Assembly: GCF_004187715.1 (NCBI RefSeq)
Contig: NZ_QZWF01000007.1
Location: 297,206-361,205, forward strand
Origin: Streptomyces sp. F001
Lineage (GTDB): Bacteria; Actinomycetota; Actinomycetes; Streptomycetales; Streptomycetaceae
Length of the DNA: 64,000 bases
Reading direction: 5' to 3'
Numbering within the stretch: the first letter of the stretch is position 1; the number at the start of each line of letters is the position of its first letter. Both the position numbers and the translations under genes were made by a program. The notes beneath the pieces are model-generated. The model was not told the DNA's origin, searched no databases, and was given only the letters and a program-made list of their open reading frames with translations. Below, piece by piece: positions 1-8,206 of the stretch.

Positions 1-296
1 AGGGCCGCGGCGATCGCCGTGAGGATGATCGAGACGATGAGCCAGGCATCGCCCAGCACGCCCATCTGAGCGCCGGTGGCAAGACCGAAGACCGGCACGG
101 CGACGCCGACGACGGTGTACCCCCGGCAGATCCGGTGCAGCAGCGCCGCGGTGGCGGGGGTGCGCTCCTCCCCGCTCGGGTCGTCGTCCCCGGTCTGCGG
201 CTTGACGAAGCGGGGGAACATCGATGCCGCCACCGTGATCGGGCCGATCGCCACGATCGACGCCAGCACATGCACCGAGAGCAGCAGTTTGGTCAC
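1..296 (-). CDS. DUF2269-like integral membrane protein, C-terminus beyond window
   Basis: Reading the minus strand from a GTG at 296 gives 98 codons with no stop before the window edge. The protein begins MTKLLLSVHVLASIVAIGP, one hydrophobic segment of about residues 3-25. A short acidic loop (about residues 36-45) follows, then two more hydrophobic stretches near residues 57-77 and 82-98. The pattern resembles small DUF2269-type membrane proteins of unknown function. The start is supported by a GGGA-like sequence just upstream. It lies just downstream of an inverted-repeat array (329-350), so it may be repressor controlled. It is probably outside the biosynthetic cluster that begins at rmlB. 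Family assignment is from general sequence character only. Confidence 0.6.
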   Translation of the reverse strand, partial: MTKLLLSVHVLASIVAIGPITVAASMFPRFVKPQTGDDDPSGEERTPATAALLHRICRGYTVVGVAVPVFGLATGAQMGVLGDAWLIVSIILTAIAAA

Positions 297-328
297 CGGG
301 GGGTCCCTTCTAAATTGCCTGCCAATAC

Positions 329-350
329 GTTGGCTACCAACTAATTGGTA
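329..350. promoter_or_regulatory. Overlapping inverted repeats, candidate operator
   Basis: Two perfect inverted repeats overlap here: GTTGG-CTA-CCAAC (329-341) and TACCAA-CTAA-TTGGTA (335-350). A third 13-bp palindrome of the same design, GTAGG-CTG-CCTAC, lies at 371-383 across the rmlB stop codon. They sit 33-90 bp upstream of the membrane-protein start at 296. The symmetry is typical of TetR/MarR operators, but no matching regulator gene is adjacent in the window. Confidence 0.45.
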
Positions 351-379
351 ACACAGATCAGCCCACTTGAGTAGGCTGC

Positions 380-1399
380 CTACCTGTTTTCGGCCTGCTG
401 CGGCGCCACGGACGGTGCCGCCGGGGAGGGCCCCGGGCCGCCGACGAGCGGCTCCCACCAGGCGGAACGGGTGCGATACCAGTCGATCGTCGAGGCGAGG
501 CCGCGGTCGAAGGAGATGGCCGGTGCGTACCCGAGGGCGCGCAGCTTCTTGTCGCTGAGCGCATAGCGCAGATCGTGGCCCTTGCGGTCGGGCACATGCT
601 CGACCATCGACCAGTCACAGCCGAGCCCTTCGAGCAGATGAGTGGTCAGCTCACGGTTGGTCAGTTCGGCGGTGCCGGCGATGTGGTAGACCTCGCCCGC
701 CGCGCCGCGCTCGGCGACCACCTGGATGCCACGGCAGTGGTCCTCGACGTGGATCCAGTCGCGCACGTTGTTCCCCTCCCCGTACAGCGGGACCCGGCGG
801 CCGCGCAGCAGGTTGGTGATGAACAGCGGGATGACCTTCTCCGGGTACTGGAAGGGGCCGTAGTTGTTGCCGCACCGGGTGACCGAGACGGGCAGCCCGT
901 GGGTGCGCGCACAGGCGAGGGCGATCATGTCGCCGCCCGCCTTGGACGCCGCATACGGCGAGTTGGGCGACACCGGGGCGTCCTCGTTCCAGGCGCCGGT
1001 GGCGATGCTGCCGTAGACCTCGTCGGTCGACACGTGTACGACCCTGCGGGTGCCCGCGTCGAGGCAGGCCTGCATCAAAGCCTGCGTGCCGAGGACGTTG
1101 GTGCGGACGAAATCACCGGAGTCCTCGATGGACCGGTCGACATGTGTCTCCGCCGCGAAATTGACGACCAGGTCGTGCCCCGGCACCACACGCGCCAGCA
1201 GGCCCGCGTCGCAGATGTCGCCCTGGACGAATGTGATACGTCCGGCGACCGATTCGAGATTTGCCGGATTCCCGGCGTAAGTGAGCTTGTCCAGCACGGT
1301 GACACGGGGCCGGCGCCCCTGCGCTTCTGCATCGGACACGAGCATGCGTACGTAGCTGGAGCCGATGAACCCGGCTCCTCCGGTCACGAGTATCTGCAT
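380..1399 (-). CDS. rmlB: dTDP-glucose 4,6-dehydratase
   Basis: This 339-residue short-chain dehydrogenase/reductase-family enzyme converts dTDP-glucose to dTDP-4-keto-6-deoxyglucose, the branch point to deoxysugars. The Rossmann motif GGAGFIG is at residues 7-13. The catalytic STDEVYG segment and the YAASK active-site motif follow in mid-protein, and the NNYGPFQYPEK block is typical of RmlB. I chose the ATG at 1399 because GGAGG lies 9 bp upstream; the in-frame GTG nearby falls inside that ribosome binding site. It is divergent from the glycosyltransferase at 1530 and presumably feeds the amino-sugar genes at 9.5-11.5 kb. No glucose-1-phosphate thymidylyltransferase gene is in the window. 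Confidence 0.95.
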   Translation of the reverse strand: MQILVTGGAGFIGSSYVRMLVSDAEAQGRRPRVTVLDKLTYAGNPANLESVAGRITFVQGDICDAGLLARVVPGHDLVVNFAAETHVDRSIEDSGDFVRTNVLGTQALMQACLDAGTRRVVHVSTDEVYGSIATGAWNEDAPVSPNSPYAASKAGGDMIALACARTHGLPVSVTRCGNNYGPFQYPEKVIPLFITNLLRGRRVPLYGEGNNVRDWIHVEDHCRGIQVVAERGAAGEVYHIAGTAELTNRELTTHLLEGLGCDWSMVEHVPDRKGHDLRYALSDKKLRALGYAPAISFDRGLASTIDWYRTRSAWWEPLVGGPGPSPAAPSVAPQQAENR

Positions 1400-1529
1400 T
1401 GAACACACCTCCCGGAACCATGCTTTCCTCCGGCGTCCCGTTCGGCCAGATCACCCCCGCCTGAACGGCCAACTTCTGGGTTAGCGTTCCGCCCACAGCA
1501 AACAATCGGCCGAGAAGAGAGGCAGAGCC
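1400..1529. promoter_or_regulatory. Divergent promoter region between rmlB and glycosyltransferase
   Basis: This 130-bp spacer must hold both divergent promoters. It contains an inverted repeat CCGTTC (1438-1443) and GAACGG (1463-1468) with a 19-bp centre. This recalls the GTTC...GAAC outline of StrR-family operators, but its spacing is shorter than the classical 29-bp StrR site. No clear -35/-10 pair could be assigned. Confidence 0.35.
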
Positions 1530-2858
1530 TTGGCGAATGTGCTCGTGGCGACGGCGCCGGCCGAAGGCCATGTCAATGTCATCATGCATCTGGTGAAAGA
1601 GCTCGTACGCCGTGGAAACACGGTGACCTGGTACACCGGCAAGGTTTTCCAGGAACGCGTCGAAAGGACCGGTGCCCGGTTCTCGCCGATCGTCTCCGGA
1701 TTCGACTACGGCGGCATGACACATGACGAGGCGTTTCCGGAACACACCGGTCTCACCGGCGTCAAAGGAATGATCGCGGTCTTCCGGGACGTCTTTCTCG
1801 GTACCGCACCCGACCAGCTCCGGGACCTCTCGGCGCTGGCCGAGGAATTAAAGCCGGATGTGGTCGTCACCGACGAAACCACCTATGCGGGCGGGTTTCT
1901 GAGCGAGCTGAAGGGGATTCCGCTGGTCTGGATGGCCACCTCGATCTACACCCTCAGCAGCCGCGACACCGCACCGTTCGGCATGGGCCTGAGGCCCTCG
2001 TCCTCGGTCCTCGGGCGGCTGCGCAACCGGACGCTGAAGTGGACGGCGGACCACGTCATCATGCGCGAACTGCGCCGTGCCGCCGACCGGACGCGGGCCC
2101 AGGTGGGTCTGCCGCCCATCGACGCCGGAGCGTTCGAGAACATCGTCCGGATGCCGTCGCTGTATCTGCTGGGGACGGTGCCGTCCTTCGAGTACCCGCG
2201 CAGCGATCTGCTTCCGCAGACCCGCTTCGTCGGCCCCATCACGGGCGCGGCGACCGACGCGTTCGAGCCGCCGGCCTGGTGGGGCGACCTGACGGCGTAC
2301 GGCCGGGTGGTGCATCTGACGCAGGGCACCGTCGCCAACGAGCCGGAGCGTCTGCTGCGGCCCGCGATCCGTGCGCTGTCCTCTCTGGACGCCCTGATCG
2401 TCGTCACGACCGGCGTCCCGCCCGAGCAGCTCGACCTGGGCCCGCTGCCGGACAACGTGCGGGTGGAGCGGTTCGTGCCGTACCACCATCTGCTGCCGCA
2501 CGCGGACCTCCTCGTCACCAACGGCGGCTACGGCGGTGTGACCGCGGCGCTGAGCAACGGCGTGCCGCTCGTCGTGGCCTCGGCCACCGAGGACAAGAAC
2601 GAGGTCGGCGCGCATGTCGGCTGGTCCGGGGCCGGAGTGCACCTCAAGAGCGGCGACGACCTGGAGCGGCGGCTGCGCGCGGCGGTGCAACGGGTGCTCC
2701 GTGAGCCCTCGTTCCGCGCGCGGGCGCAGGCGCTCGGCAAGGAGTACCGCGCCCACAACGGGCCGCGCCGCGCCGCCGAGCTCATCGAGGAGCTGGCGGG
2801 CGGCGACGGCCCGGATGCGGCTGCCCCGGTGCGGGAGCGGTCGCGTCGTCACGCGTAG
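1530..2858 (+). CDS. MGT-family GT-B glycosyltransferase
   Basis: This 442-residue GT-B glycosyltransferase of the UGT/MGT type probably transfers an NDP-deoxysugar to the indole-derived aglycone. The N-terminal acceptor domain starts MANVLVATAPAEGHVNV. The C-terminal donor-binding signature HADLLVTNGGYGGVTAAL is at about residues 323-340, followed by NGVPLVVAS. It starts at TTG 1530 behind GAGAGG. A rare TTA leucine codon at 1848-1850 (codon 107) suggests bldA-dependent translation. Its last 10 bp overlap the convergent aminotransferase gene. This is one of two glycosyltransferases in the cluster and is unlike the EryCIII-type enzyme at 11497; the two may act on different positions or with different sugars. 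Confidence 0.88.
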   Translation: MANVLVATAPAEGHVNVIMHLVKELVRRGNTVTWYTGKVFQERVERTGARFSPIVSGFDYGGMTHDEAFPEHTGLTGVKGMIAVFRDVFLGTAPDQLRDLSALAEELKPDVVVTDETTYAGGFLSELKGIPLVWMATSIYTLSSRDTAPFGMGLRPSSSVLGRLRNRTLKWTADHVIMRELRRAADRTRAQVGLPPIDAGAFENIVRMPSLYLLGTVPSFEYPRSDLLPQTRFVGPITGAATDAFEPPAWWGDLTAYGRVVHLTQGTVANEPERLLRPAIRALSSLDALIVVTTGVPPEQLDLGPLPDNVRVERFVPYHHLLPHADLLVTNGGYGGVTAALSNGVPLVVASATEDKNEVGAHVGWSGAGVHLKSGDDLERRLRAAVQRVLREPSFRARAQALGKEYRAHNGPRRAAELIEELAGGDGPDAAAPVRERSRRHA

Positions 2859-4018
2859 CGGACCGCGGCGGCGATCACGTCGCTGATGCGGTCGACGTCG
2901 TCCGGCGTCACCGACAGCCCGGTGGGAAGGGCCAGCACACGCTCCGTCAGCGCCTCGGTGACCGAGAGGTCGACGGGCGTGTGCACGGCGTCCTGCCGGT
3001 AGGGCCGCATACGGTGGCAGCCCGGCGAGAAGTACTTCTTGGTACGGATGTTCTCCGCCCCGAGCATGTCTGCCAGCCGGTCGCGGTCCAGGCCGGCCGC
3101 CTCGGGGTCCACCTGCACGACGACGTACTGGTGGTTGTGGGTCTGGCCGTCCGGCGCCGCCATCAGCGTGACGCCGGGCACCGCCGCCAGGCCTTCCCGG
3201 TAGCGCAGGTAGTGCGCCCGGTAGATCTTCAGCATGTCGTCCAGGTGCTCGATGGACGCGATGCCCATCGCCGCCGACGACTCGTTCATCTTCGCGTTCG
3301 TGCCCGGGCCGACGACGTTCATCGCCTCGTCGAAGCCGAAGTTGTGCATCGACCGCACCCGGGCGTGGACGTCCGCGGAGTCCGTGGCGACGAGCCCGCC
3401 CTCGAAGCAGTTCAGGATCTTCGTGGCGTGGAAGCTGAACACCTCCGCCGTCCCGCTCGGCCCCGGCAGCAGGGGCCGGCACCCGAACGACTGGGCCGAG
3501 TCGAAGACGAGCGGCACGCCCGCCTCCCGGGCGACGTCGTCGAGTCCGGCCGTGTCGCAGAGATTGCCCCAGATGTGGACGCCCAGGATGCCGCCGGTGC
3601 GCGGCGACACCGCCTTGGCGACCGAACGGGGGTCCAGCGTGCCCGTTTCGGGGTCGACGTCGGCGAACACCGGGGTGAGACCGATCCAGTTCATCGCGTG
3701 GGCGGTCGCCACGAAGGTGAACGACGGCATGATCACCTCGCCGGTGACACCGCACGCCTTCACGGCGACCTGCAACGCGGTGGTGGCGTTGTTCGTCGCG
3801 GTGTTGTGCGCGCGCAGCGTCCGCTGTGCCGCGAGCCCCTCGAACTGCCGGACCAGCGGGCCGAGGTTGCTCAGCCACCGGCGGTCGATGGCCTCGTTCA
3901 CCAGTTCCAGATAGCGCTCCTTGGCGGGGACGTTCGGCGTCCCCACTCTGATGTCCTCGGCGAAACCCGGCGTACCCCCGTAGTACGCCAGGTCGCTCCG
4001 AGACCGCTTGGCCCTCAT
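2849..4018 (-). CDS. DegT/DnrJ/EryC1-family PLP aminotransferase (second of two)
   Basis: This 389-residue PLP-dependent aminotransferase has the family layout. An N-terminal ATNNATTALQVA substrate/PLP loop is followed by SFTFVATAHA, then by a PLP aspartate in FDSAQSFGC and the Schiff-base lysine in SFHATKILN near residue 195. It differs clearly from the DesV/TylB-like enzyme at 9525, because the lysine motif is FHATK rather than FYPTK. It could install a second amino group on a keto sugar or act on a non-sugar keto acid. Its ATG overlaps the flavin reductase stop (ATGA), so the two are translationally coupled. Longer upstream reading in this frame is a shadow of the reductase gene. Confidence 0.85.
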   Translation of the reverse strand: MRAKRSRSDLAYYGGTPGFAEDIRVGTPNVPAKERYLELVNEAIDRRWLSNLGPLVRQFEGLAAQRTLRAHNTATNNATTALQVAVKACGVTGEVIMPSFTFVATAHAMNWIGLTPVFADVDPETGTLDPRSVAKAVSPRTGGILGVHIWGNLCDTAGLDDVAREAGVPLVFDSAQSFGCRPLLPGPSGTAEVFSFHATKILNCFEGGLVATDSADVHARVRSMHNFGFDEAMNVVGPGTNAKMNESSAAMGIASIEHLDDMLKIYRAHYLRYREGLAAVPGVTLMAAPDGQTHNHQYVVVQVDPEAAGLDRDRLADMLGAENIRTKKYFSPGCHRMRPYRQDAVHTPVDLSVTEALTERVLALPTGLSVTPDDVDRISDVIAAAVRYA

Positions 4019-4533
4019 GCCGTCGGCCAGACGGCATAGCTGCGCAACCCGTAGATCAGCGGTTGCGGGGCCGGCGTCCAGGTCACCGACCGCTCGACCT
4101 CGCCGAAGACGACCGTGTGGTCGCCGACCGGCTCGGTCCTCAGCACCCGGCAGTCGGCCACCGCGTGCGCCACGTCCGGCAGATGCGGGCCGCCGCAGCC
4201 GGGCGCGTCCTCCCACTTCACCTGGTCGAACCGGTCGGACGCACCGGACGCGAACAGCTCGGCGACCGGGCGGCCGGCATCGCTCAGCAGGTTGACCGAG
4301 AAGCGGCCTCCGTCGAGCACGGCGGCGAGAGTCGGGCTGCCGTTCCTGATGCACACCAGGAGGGTCGGCGGCCGCAGCGTGACACTGCACAGGGACGAAC
4401 ATGTCATCCCCCAGGGCCGCCGCGCCCCGTCGAAGGCCGTGACCACCGTGACGCCGGTGGGAAATCCGGCCATCAGCTCGCGAAACTCACCGGGTGCGAG
4501 AGTGGCCGCCGAAGGGGTGTTGGGTGCGATCAT
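4015..4533 (-). CDS. NADH:flavin oxidoreductase (halogenase/monooxygenase partner)
   Basis: This 172-residue protein of the HpaC/flavin-reductase-like domain family supplies reduced FAD to two-component enzymes. Typical segments include FPTGVTVVTA, GMTCSSLCSVTLRPP and LLVCIRNGSPT early in the protein and GDHTVVFGEV near the C-terminus. It lies directly downstream of the tryptophan halogenase (49-bp gap), which needs an FADH2 donor, so this is its most probable partner. I chose ATG 4533, which keeps the conserved domain intact; its ribosome binding site is weak. Confidence 0.9.
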   Translation of the reverse strand: MIAPNTPSAATLAPGEFRELMAGFPTGVTVVTAFDGARRPWGMTCSSLCSVTLRPPTLLVCIRNGSPTLAAVLDGGRFSVNLLSDAGRPVAELFASGASDRFDQVKWEDAPGCGGPHLPDVAHAVADCRVLRTEPVGDHTVVFGEVERSVTWTPAPQPLIYGLRSYAVWPTA

Positions 4534-4582
4534 CCCCGCATCACCAGGTTTCCTTCCGTAGCAGGCATGGCCGTGTCCCGCG

Positions 4583-6133
4583 TCAGTGCATCTGGGCGAG
4601 GTACTCGTACTGACTGGGCAGGCTGCGGACCAGCTCACTGCTGGTGGACCGGACCCGCGCGAACTCCTCGGCGGCGGCGCTGCCGTCCATCAGGTCCAGC
4701 GCGCCGGGCGCGCGCAGCGGGATGCCCTTCAGGCCCATCAGCATCGCCACGTAGGAGTACGCCTCGAAGCCGTGGTAGTGCGGGAAGATGTTCTCCGCGT
4801 CCGGCAGCTTGGTCTGCCACTGCTCCAGCCGCCCCTGCAGGGCGTCGGGCACCTTGCGGGTCTTGGCGTCCTTCCAGTACGCGTTGTCGCTGCGCGCCGC
4901 GCCCCGGTAGTGCAGCACCAGGAACTCCCGTACGCCGTCCATGCAGTTGTTGACCGCGCGGTTGTAGGAGTCGCGCAGCTGCTCCGACCAGTCGGCCTGC
5001 GGGAAGTGCTTGACCAGCTGCTCGATGCCGTGCTGGATGAAGAAGATGCCGGTCGACTCCAGCGGCTCGACGAATCCGCTGGACAGGCCGATGGCGATGC
5101 AGTTCTTCGCCCAGGAGTTGCGGCTGCGGCCGATCCGCATCCGGATGTGGTTGGCCTCCAGGCCCTCCGCTTCCGGACCCACGAACTCGCGCAGCGTGCG
5201 CTCGGCCTCCTCGGGCGTGGTGTATTCACTGGCGTACACGTAGCCGGTGCCGATCCGGTCGAAGAGCGGAATCGTCCAGATCCAGCCGGCCTCCATGGCG
5301 GAGGCCTTGGTGTACGGGGCGATGCCCTTGACGGCCGTGTCCACCGGGACGCGCAGCGCCACGGCACGGTCGTTGGGCAGCGTGTCCTGGTAGGAGACGA
5401 ACGGCTCCTCCAGGGCGCCGTTCAGCAGCATGCCCTTGAACCCGGTGCAGTCGATGAAGAGGTCGCCCTCCAGGTCACCGTGGCCGCGGGTGGCGACCGC
5501 GGAGATCCAGCCGCGGTCGTCGAGCTTGACGTCCACCACGTCGTCGGTCACATGCCGGACCCCGCGGCTGACGCCGTACTCGGTGAGGAACTTCGCGAGC
5601 AGGGCCGCGTCGAAGTGGTAGGCGTACGGGAACTGCGTGTCCTGTTCGGTCAGGGTGGACCGGAAGGCGGCGCCCCCGGGGCCGAGTTCGCTGCTGCCGC
5701 GTTCGAAGAGCGTGCCGTCCAGGAAGCGCGGGGCGCGCAGGGTGTCGCCCAGCTGCGCCATCACGAAGTTGTCCACGTCGAACCGGTCCGACGGCCGCTG
5801 CTTGAGCCACCAGTCCGTCAGCGGGAAGCCGTCGACGACCCGCAGCCGCTCGAAGGGGTGGTAGAAGTGCTTCCCGACCTCCGACCAGTTCTCGAACCGG
5901 ATGCCCAGCTTGTACGTGGCGTTGCAGGCCGGCATCCAGTCGGTCTCCTTGAGACCCAGGTACTCGAAGAAGTGCCGCACGGTGCTGAACGTGGCCTCGC
6001 CCACGCCGATCGTCGGGACCCGGTCGGATTCCACGACGGTCACCGATATCCGGTCCCCGAAGGCGGCCTTGAGGTAACTGGCGCTCATCCAGCCGGACGT
6101 GCCGCCGCCCACGATCACTACCTTGTCGACCAT
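4583..6133 (-). CDS. Flavin-dependent tryptophan halogenase, PyrH-like (probable 5-halogenase)
   Basis: This 516-residue FADH2-dependent halogenase chlorinates free tryptophan. The nucleotide-binding motif GGGTSGWM is at residues 9-16 and the halogenase signature GWIWTIP lies in mid-protein. The catalytic lysine is K75 in NATYKLGIR, and the EPLESTG segment carries the second active-site acid. Blocks such as EATFSTVRHFF, LGIRFENWSE and HPFERLRVVDGF match my recollection of PyrH, the pyrroindomycin tryptophan 5-halogenase. They fit poorly with the 7-halogenases PrnA/RebH or the 6-halogenase Thal. I therefore infer C5 chlorination. The ATG at 6133 has GGAGAG upstream. It sits between the aldolase and the flavin reductase in the same operon. 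Confidence 0.93.
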   Translation of the reverse strand: MVDKVVIVGGGTSGWMSASYLKAAFGDRISVTVVESDRVPTIGVGEATFSTVRHFFEYLGLKETDWMPACNATYKLGIRFENWSEVGKHFYHPFERLRVVDGFPLTDWWLKQRPSDRFDVDNFVMAQLGDTLRAPRFLDGTLFERGSSELGPGGAAFRSTLTEQDTQFPYAYHFDAALLAKFLTEYGVSRGVRHVTDDVVDVKLDDRGWISAVATRGHGDLEGDLFIDCTGFKGMLLNGALEEPFVSYQDTLPNDRAVALRVPVDTAVKGIAPYTKASAMEAGWIWTIPLFDRIGTGYVYASEYTTPEEAERTLREFVGPEAEGLEANHIRMRIGRSRNSWAKNCIAIGLSSGFVEPLESTGIFFIQHGIEQLVKHFPQADWSEQLRDSYNRAVNNCMDGVREFLVLHYRGAARSDNAYWKDAKTRKVPDALQGRLEQWQTKLPDAENIFPHYHGFEAYSYVAMLMGLKGIPLRAPGALDLMDGSAAAEEFARVRSTSSELVRSLPSQYEYLAQMH

Positions 6134-6174
6134 TTTCTCTCCATCACCTTCCGGTTGTGTTTTCCTGACGGGTT

Positions 6175-7038
6175 TCAAGAACGGGGCAGGCCGCGCAGTG
6201 AATCGGGCAGACGGTCGAGATTCACCATGTTGCACCAGGTGCTGGCGGGCTCTTCCATGCCGTGCAGGACGCCGTACTCCTCGCCGGCCTTGGTCAGCAT
6301 GAAATGCAGATCGCTGGCCAGTCCGAGGAAGGTGAAACCGTCGTCGATACGGTCCCGTACGGAAGCGGCGTCCCGGCACAGGGTGCCGAAGGGAATGCCG
6401 TTCTCGCGGCAGGCGTCGGTGACCGTGCGCACGGCGTCCTGGAACGCCGGCTCCTGGCTCCAGAACTTGGCCGGGAGGCCCAGCGAGAGGTGCAGGTCGT
6501 TGGGGCCGATGAAGACCAGGTCGATGCCCTCGACGGCGAGGATCTCCTTGATGTTCGCCACGCCCTGGGCGGTCTCGATCTGGACGCCGACGAGAATCTC
6601 GTCGTTGGCCTCGGCAAGGTAGGTCGGGGTGTTCACACCGAAGCCCACCTGCGGCGTCATGCCACCGCCGCCGCGCTCGCCGCGCGGGGGGAACCGGGCG
6701 AAGCGGACCGCGTCCGCGGCCTCCTCGGCCGTGTTCACCATGGGCACGATGACGCCCTGGGCACCCGCGTCCAGGGCGTGCTTGATGTGGTCGATGGTGC
6801 CCGCGGCGACCCGGGCGACCGGGGTGGTCTCACCGCCGCTGAGGTCGGAGATCGTGCCGAAGATGTGGCTGGCCGTGGTGTGGTCGACGGGCGTGTGCTC
6901 GAAGTCCACCAGCATCCAGCGGAACGCGCCCTGCGCGACCAGGAGCCTGGTCGCCGGAACGCTGTGCAGCTGGAGCCAGGTGCCGACCGCCGGGCTCTCC
7001 TGACGGATCAGTTCAAGCGTTTTGTTGCTGCGCAGCAT
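6175..7038 (-). CDS. HpcH/HpaI-family aldolase
   Basis: This 287-residue protein belongs to the divalent-metal pyruvate aldolases (HpcH/HpaI/RhmA). Those enzymes make or break C-C bonds between a 2-keto acid enolate and an aldehyde or ketone. The TIM-barrel landmarks are visible: GAQGVIVPMV, the metal-binding glutamate in GVQIETAQGV and the aspartate in FIGPNDLHLSLG. Its ATG lies inside the end of the amino-acid dehydrogenase gene (26-bp overlap), so the two are tightly coupled. That suggests the aldolase uses the keto acid made by the dehydrogenase, for example a chloro-indolepyruvate. Substrate and direction are inference. Confidence 0.82.
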   Translation of the reverse strand: MLRSNKTLELIRQESPAVGTWLQLHSVPATRLLVAQGAFRWMLVDFEHTPVDHTTASHIFGTISDLSGGETTPVARVAAGTIDHIKHALDAGAQGVIVPMVNTAEEAADAVRFARFPPRGERGGGGMTPQVGFGVNTPTYLAEANDEILVGVQIETAQGVANIKEILAVEGIDLVFIGPNDLHLSLGLPAKFWSQEPAFQDAVRTVTDACRENGIPFGTLCRDAASVRDRIDDGFTFLGLASDLHFMLTKAGEEYGVLHGMEEPASTWCNMVNLDRLPDSLRGLPRS

Positions 7039-8206
7039 GAGCCTGTGTCCTCTTCCGGTTGTCCACGTGCAGTCCGTGGGCGAGCAGGAATTCTTCGATT
7101 CGTTCGGTGATCGCCGCGAAGATCGACTGAATGGTCTCCCGATCGGACCGTTCCGTCTTCAGCAGTTCGGCGAACAGAATGGCCGCACCCGAATTGGAGA
7201 CCCATTCGGGAATGATGGTCACGCTCTGCTCGGTCCAGTGCGCCTTCACCTCCGGGCTGGAAAAGGCGTTGTTGGCACCGCAGACCACCACCCGGCCGGA
7301 GCCGCGCACGAACTCGCGCATGACCCCGTCCGTCACCGCGTAGCGGGTCGCGCACGGGGTGAGCACGTCCGGTCCGGTCACGGCGACGAACTCGGTGAGG
7401 AGTTCCTCGTCCGCCTGGCCGGCGCTGCGCGGCACCCATTTCCAGCCCCGGTGCGGCTTGTCCCGGACGAGCTCGCCGAAGGCCGGCCTGTCCTGACGGG
7501 CGGCCCGGCGGCGCAGCAGCTCCGCGATGTCGATGCCGTCGGGGTCGACCAGGTAGCCGTCCTTCTCGCAGATGCCGGTGACGACGCCGATACCGCGGGA
7601 GGTGAGCGAGTCGGCCGCGTTGGAGCCGACGCTGCCGAAGCCCTGGATCCCGACGCGGGGCGTGCCGCCGGCGGACAGGCGGATCGCCTCGGCGACCGAG
7701 TGGCCGGTGGCGGCGTCGTCGACGGTGGCGTGGTCGTTCCAGGGCTGCGCCAGCCGCTGCGGCATGGCGGGGGCCTGGGAGGGGATGCCGGCATGCCGGG
7801 CCAGGGTCGCGGCCATCGCGACGAAGGCGGTGGGCAGGGCGAGATCCTCCCGCGCGATGCGCTCGATGACCTCCCTGCTGGTGTAGAGGTCGGCGCCGGT
7901 GCTCCACTCCCGCGCGATGACCTCCCGGTGCGCGATCATGAACCGGCGCAGGACGCCCTCGGCCTCCGGGGAGGCGGGGTCGAACCGGATGCCTCCCTTG
8001 CCGCCGCCGAACTGCGGGCGCTGCAGAGTGTTCTTCAGCGACATGGTGGCGGCGAGGTCGGCCACCTCGGACAGCGTGACCCGCGGATGCATGAAGAGGC
8101 CGCCGCCCGAGACGCCGCCGGTCAGGCTGTGGATGACCAGCCAGCCCTCGGCCTCGGTCCGGTCGTCCCGCCAGTGGAACACCTTGGCGAGTTGAGTCGT
8201 GCTCAC
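7013..8206 (-). CDS. Glu/Leu/Phe/Val-type amino acid dehydrogenase
   Basis: This 397-residue NAD(P)-dependent amino acid dehydrogenase reversibly deaminates an amino acid to its 2-keto acid. The catalytic lysine is K70 in the glycine-rich FGGGKGGI motif. A Rossmann fold follows, with GIQGFGSVGSNAA near residue 193. The family also contains the tryptophan dehydrogenase ScyB of scytonemin biosynthesis. In this operon, next to a tryptophan halogenase, tryptophan or chlorotryptophan is the most reasonable substrate, but glutamate- or leucine-type specificity cannot be excluded from sequence. It starts at GTG 8206, overlapping the upstream hydroxylase stop by 4 bp, and its 3' end overlaps the aldolase by 26 bp. 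Confidence 0.85.
   Translation of the reverse strand: MSTTQLAKVFHWRDDRTEAEGWLVIHSLTGGVSGGGLFMHPRVTLSEVADLAATMSLKNTLQRPQFGGGKGGIRFDPASPEAEGVLRRFMIAHREVIAREWSTGADLYTSREVIERIAREDLALPTAFVAMAATLARHAGIPSQAPAMPQRLAQPWNDHATVDDAATGHSVAEAIRLSAGGTPRVGIQGFGSVGSNAADSLTSRGIGVVTGICEKDGYLVDPDGIDIAELLRRRAARQDRPAFGELVRDKPHRGWKWVPRSAGQADEELLTEFVAVTGPDVLTPCATRYAVTDGVMREFVRGSGRVVVCGANNAFSSPEVKAHWTEQSVTIIPEWVSNSGAAILFAELLKTERSDRETIQSIFAAITERIEEFLLAHGLHVDNRKRTQAHAAQQQNA

Noticed and set aside
1848..4037. Long minus-strand open frame covering the glycosyltransferase and aminotransferase
   Set aside because: It crosses a convergent gene pair in the wrong frames and is Arg/Gly/Pro-rich throughout, as expected for high-GC shadow frames.
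4586..6622. 678-codon plus-strand open frame opposite the halogenase and aldolase
   Set aside because: It is an antisense shadow of two well-defined enzymes; its composition (Val/Gly/Arg/Asp runs) has no domain character.
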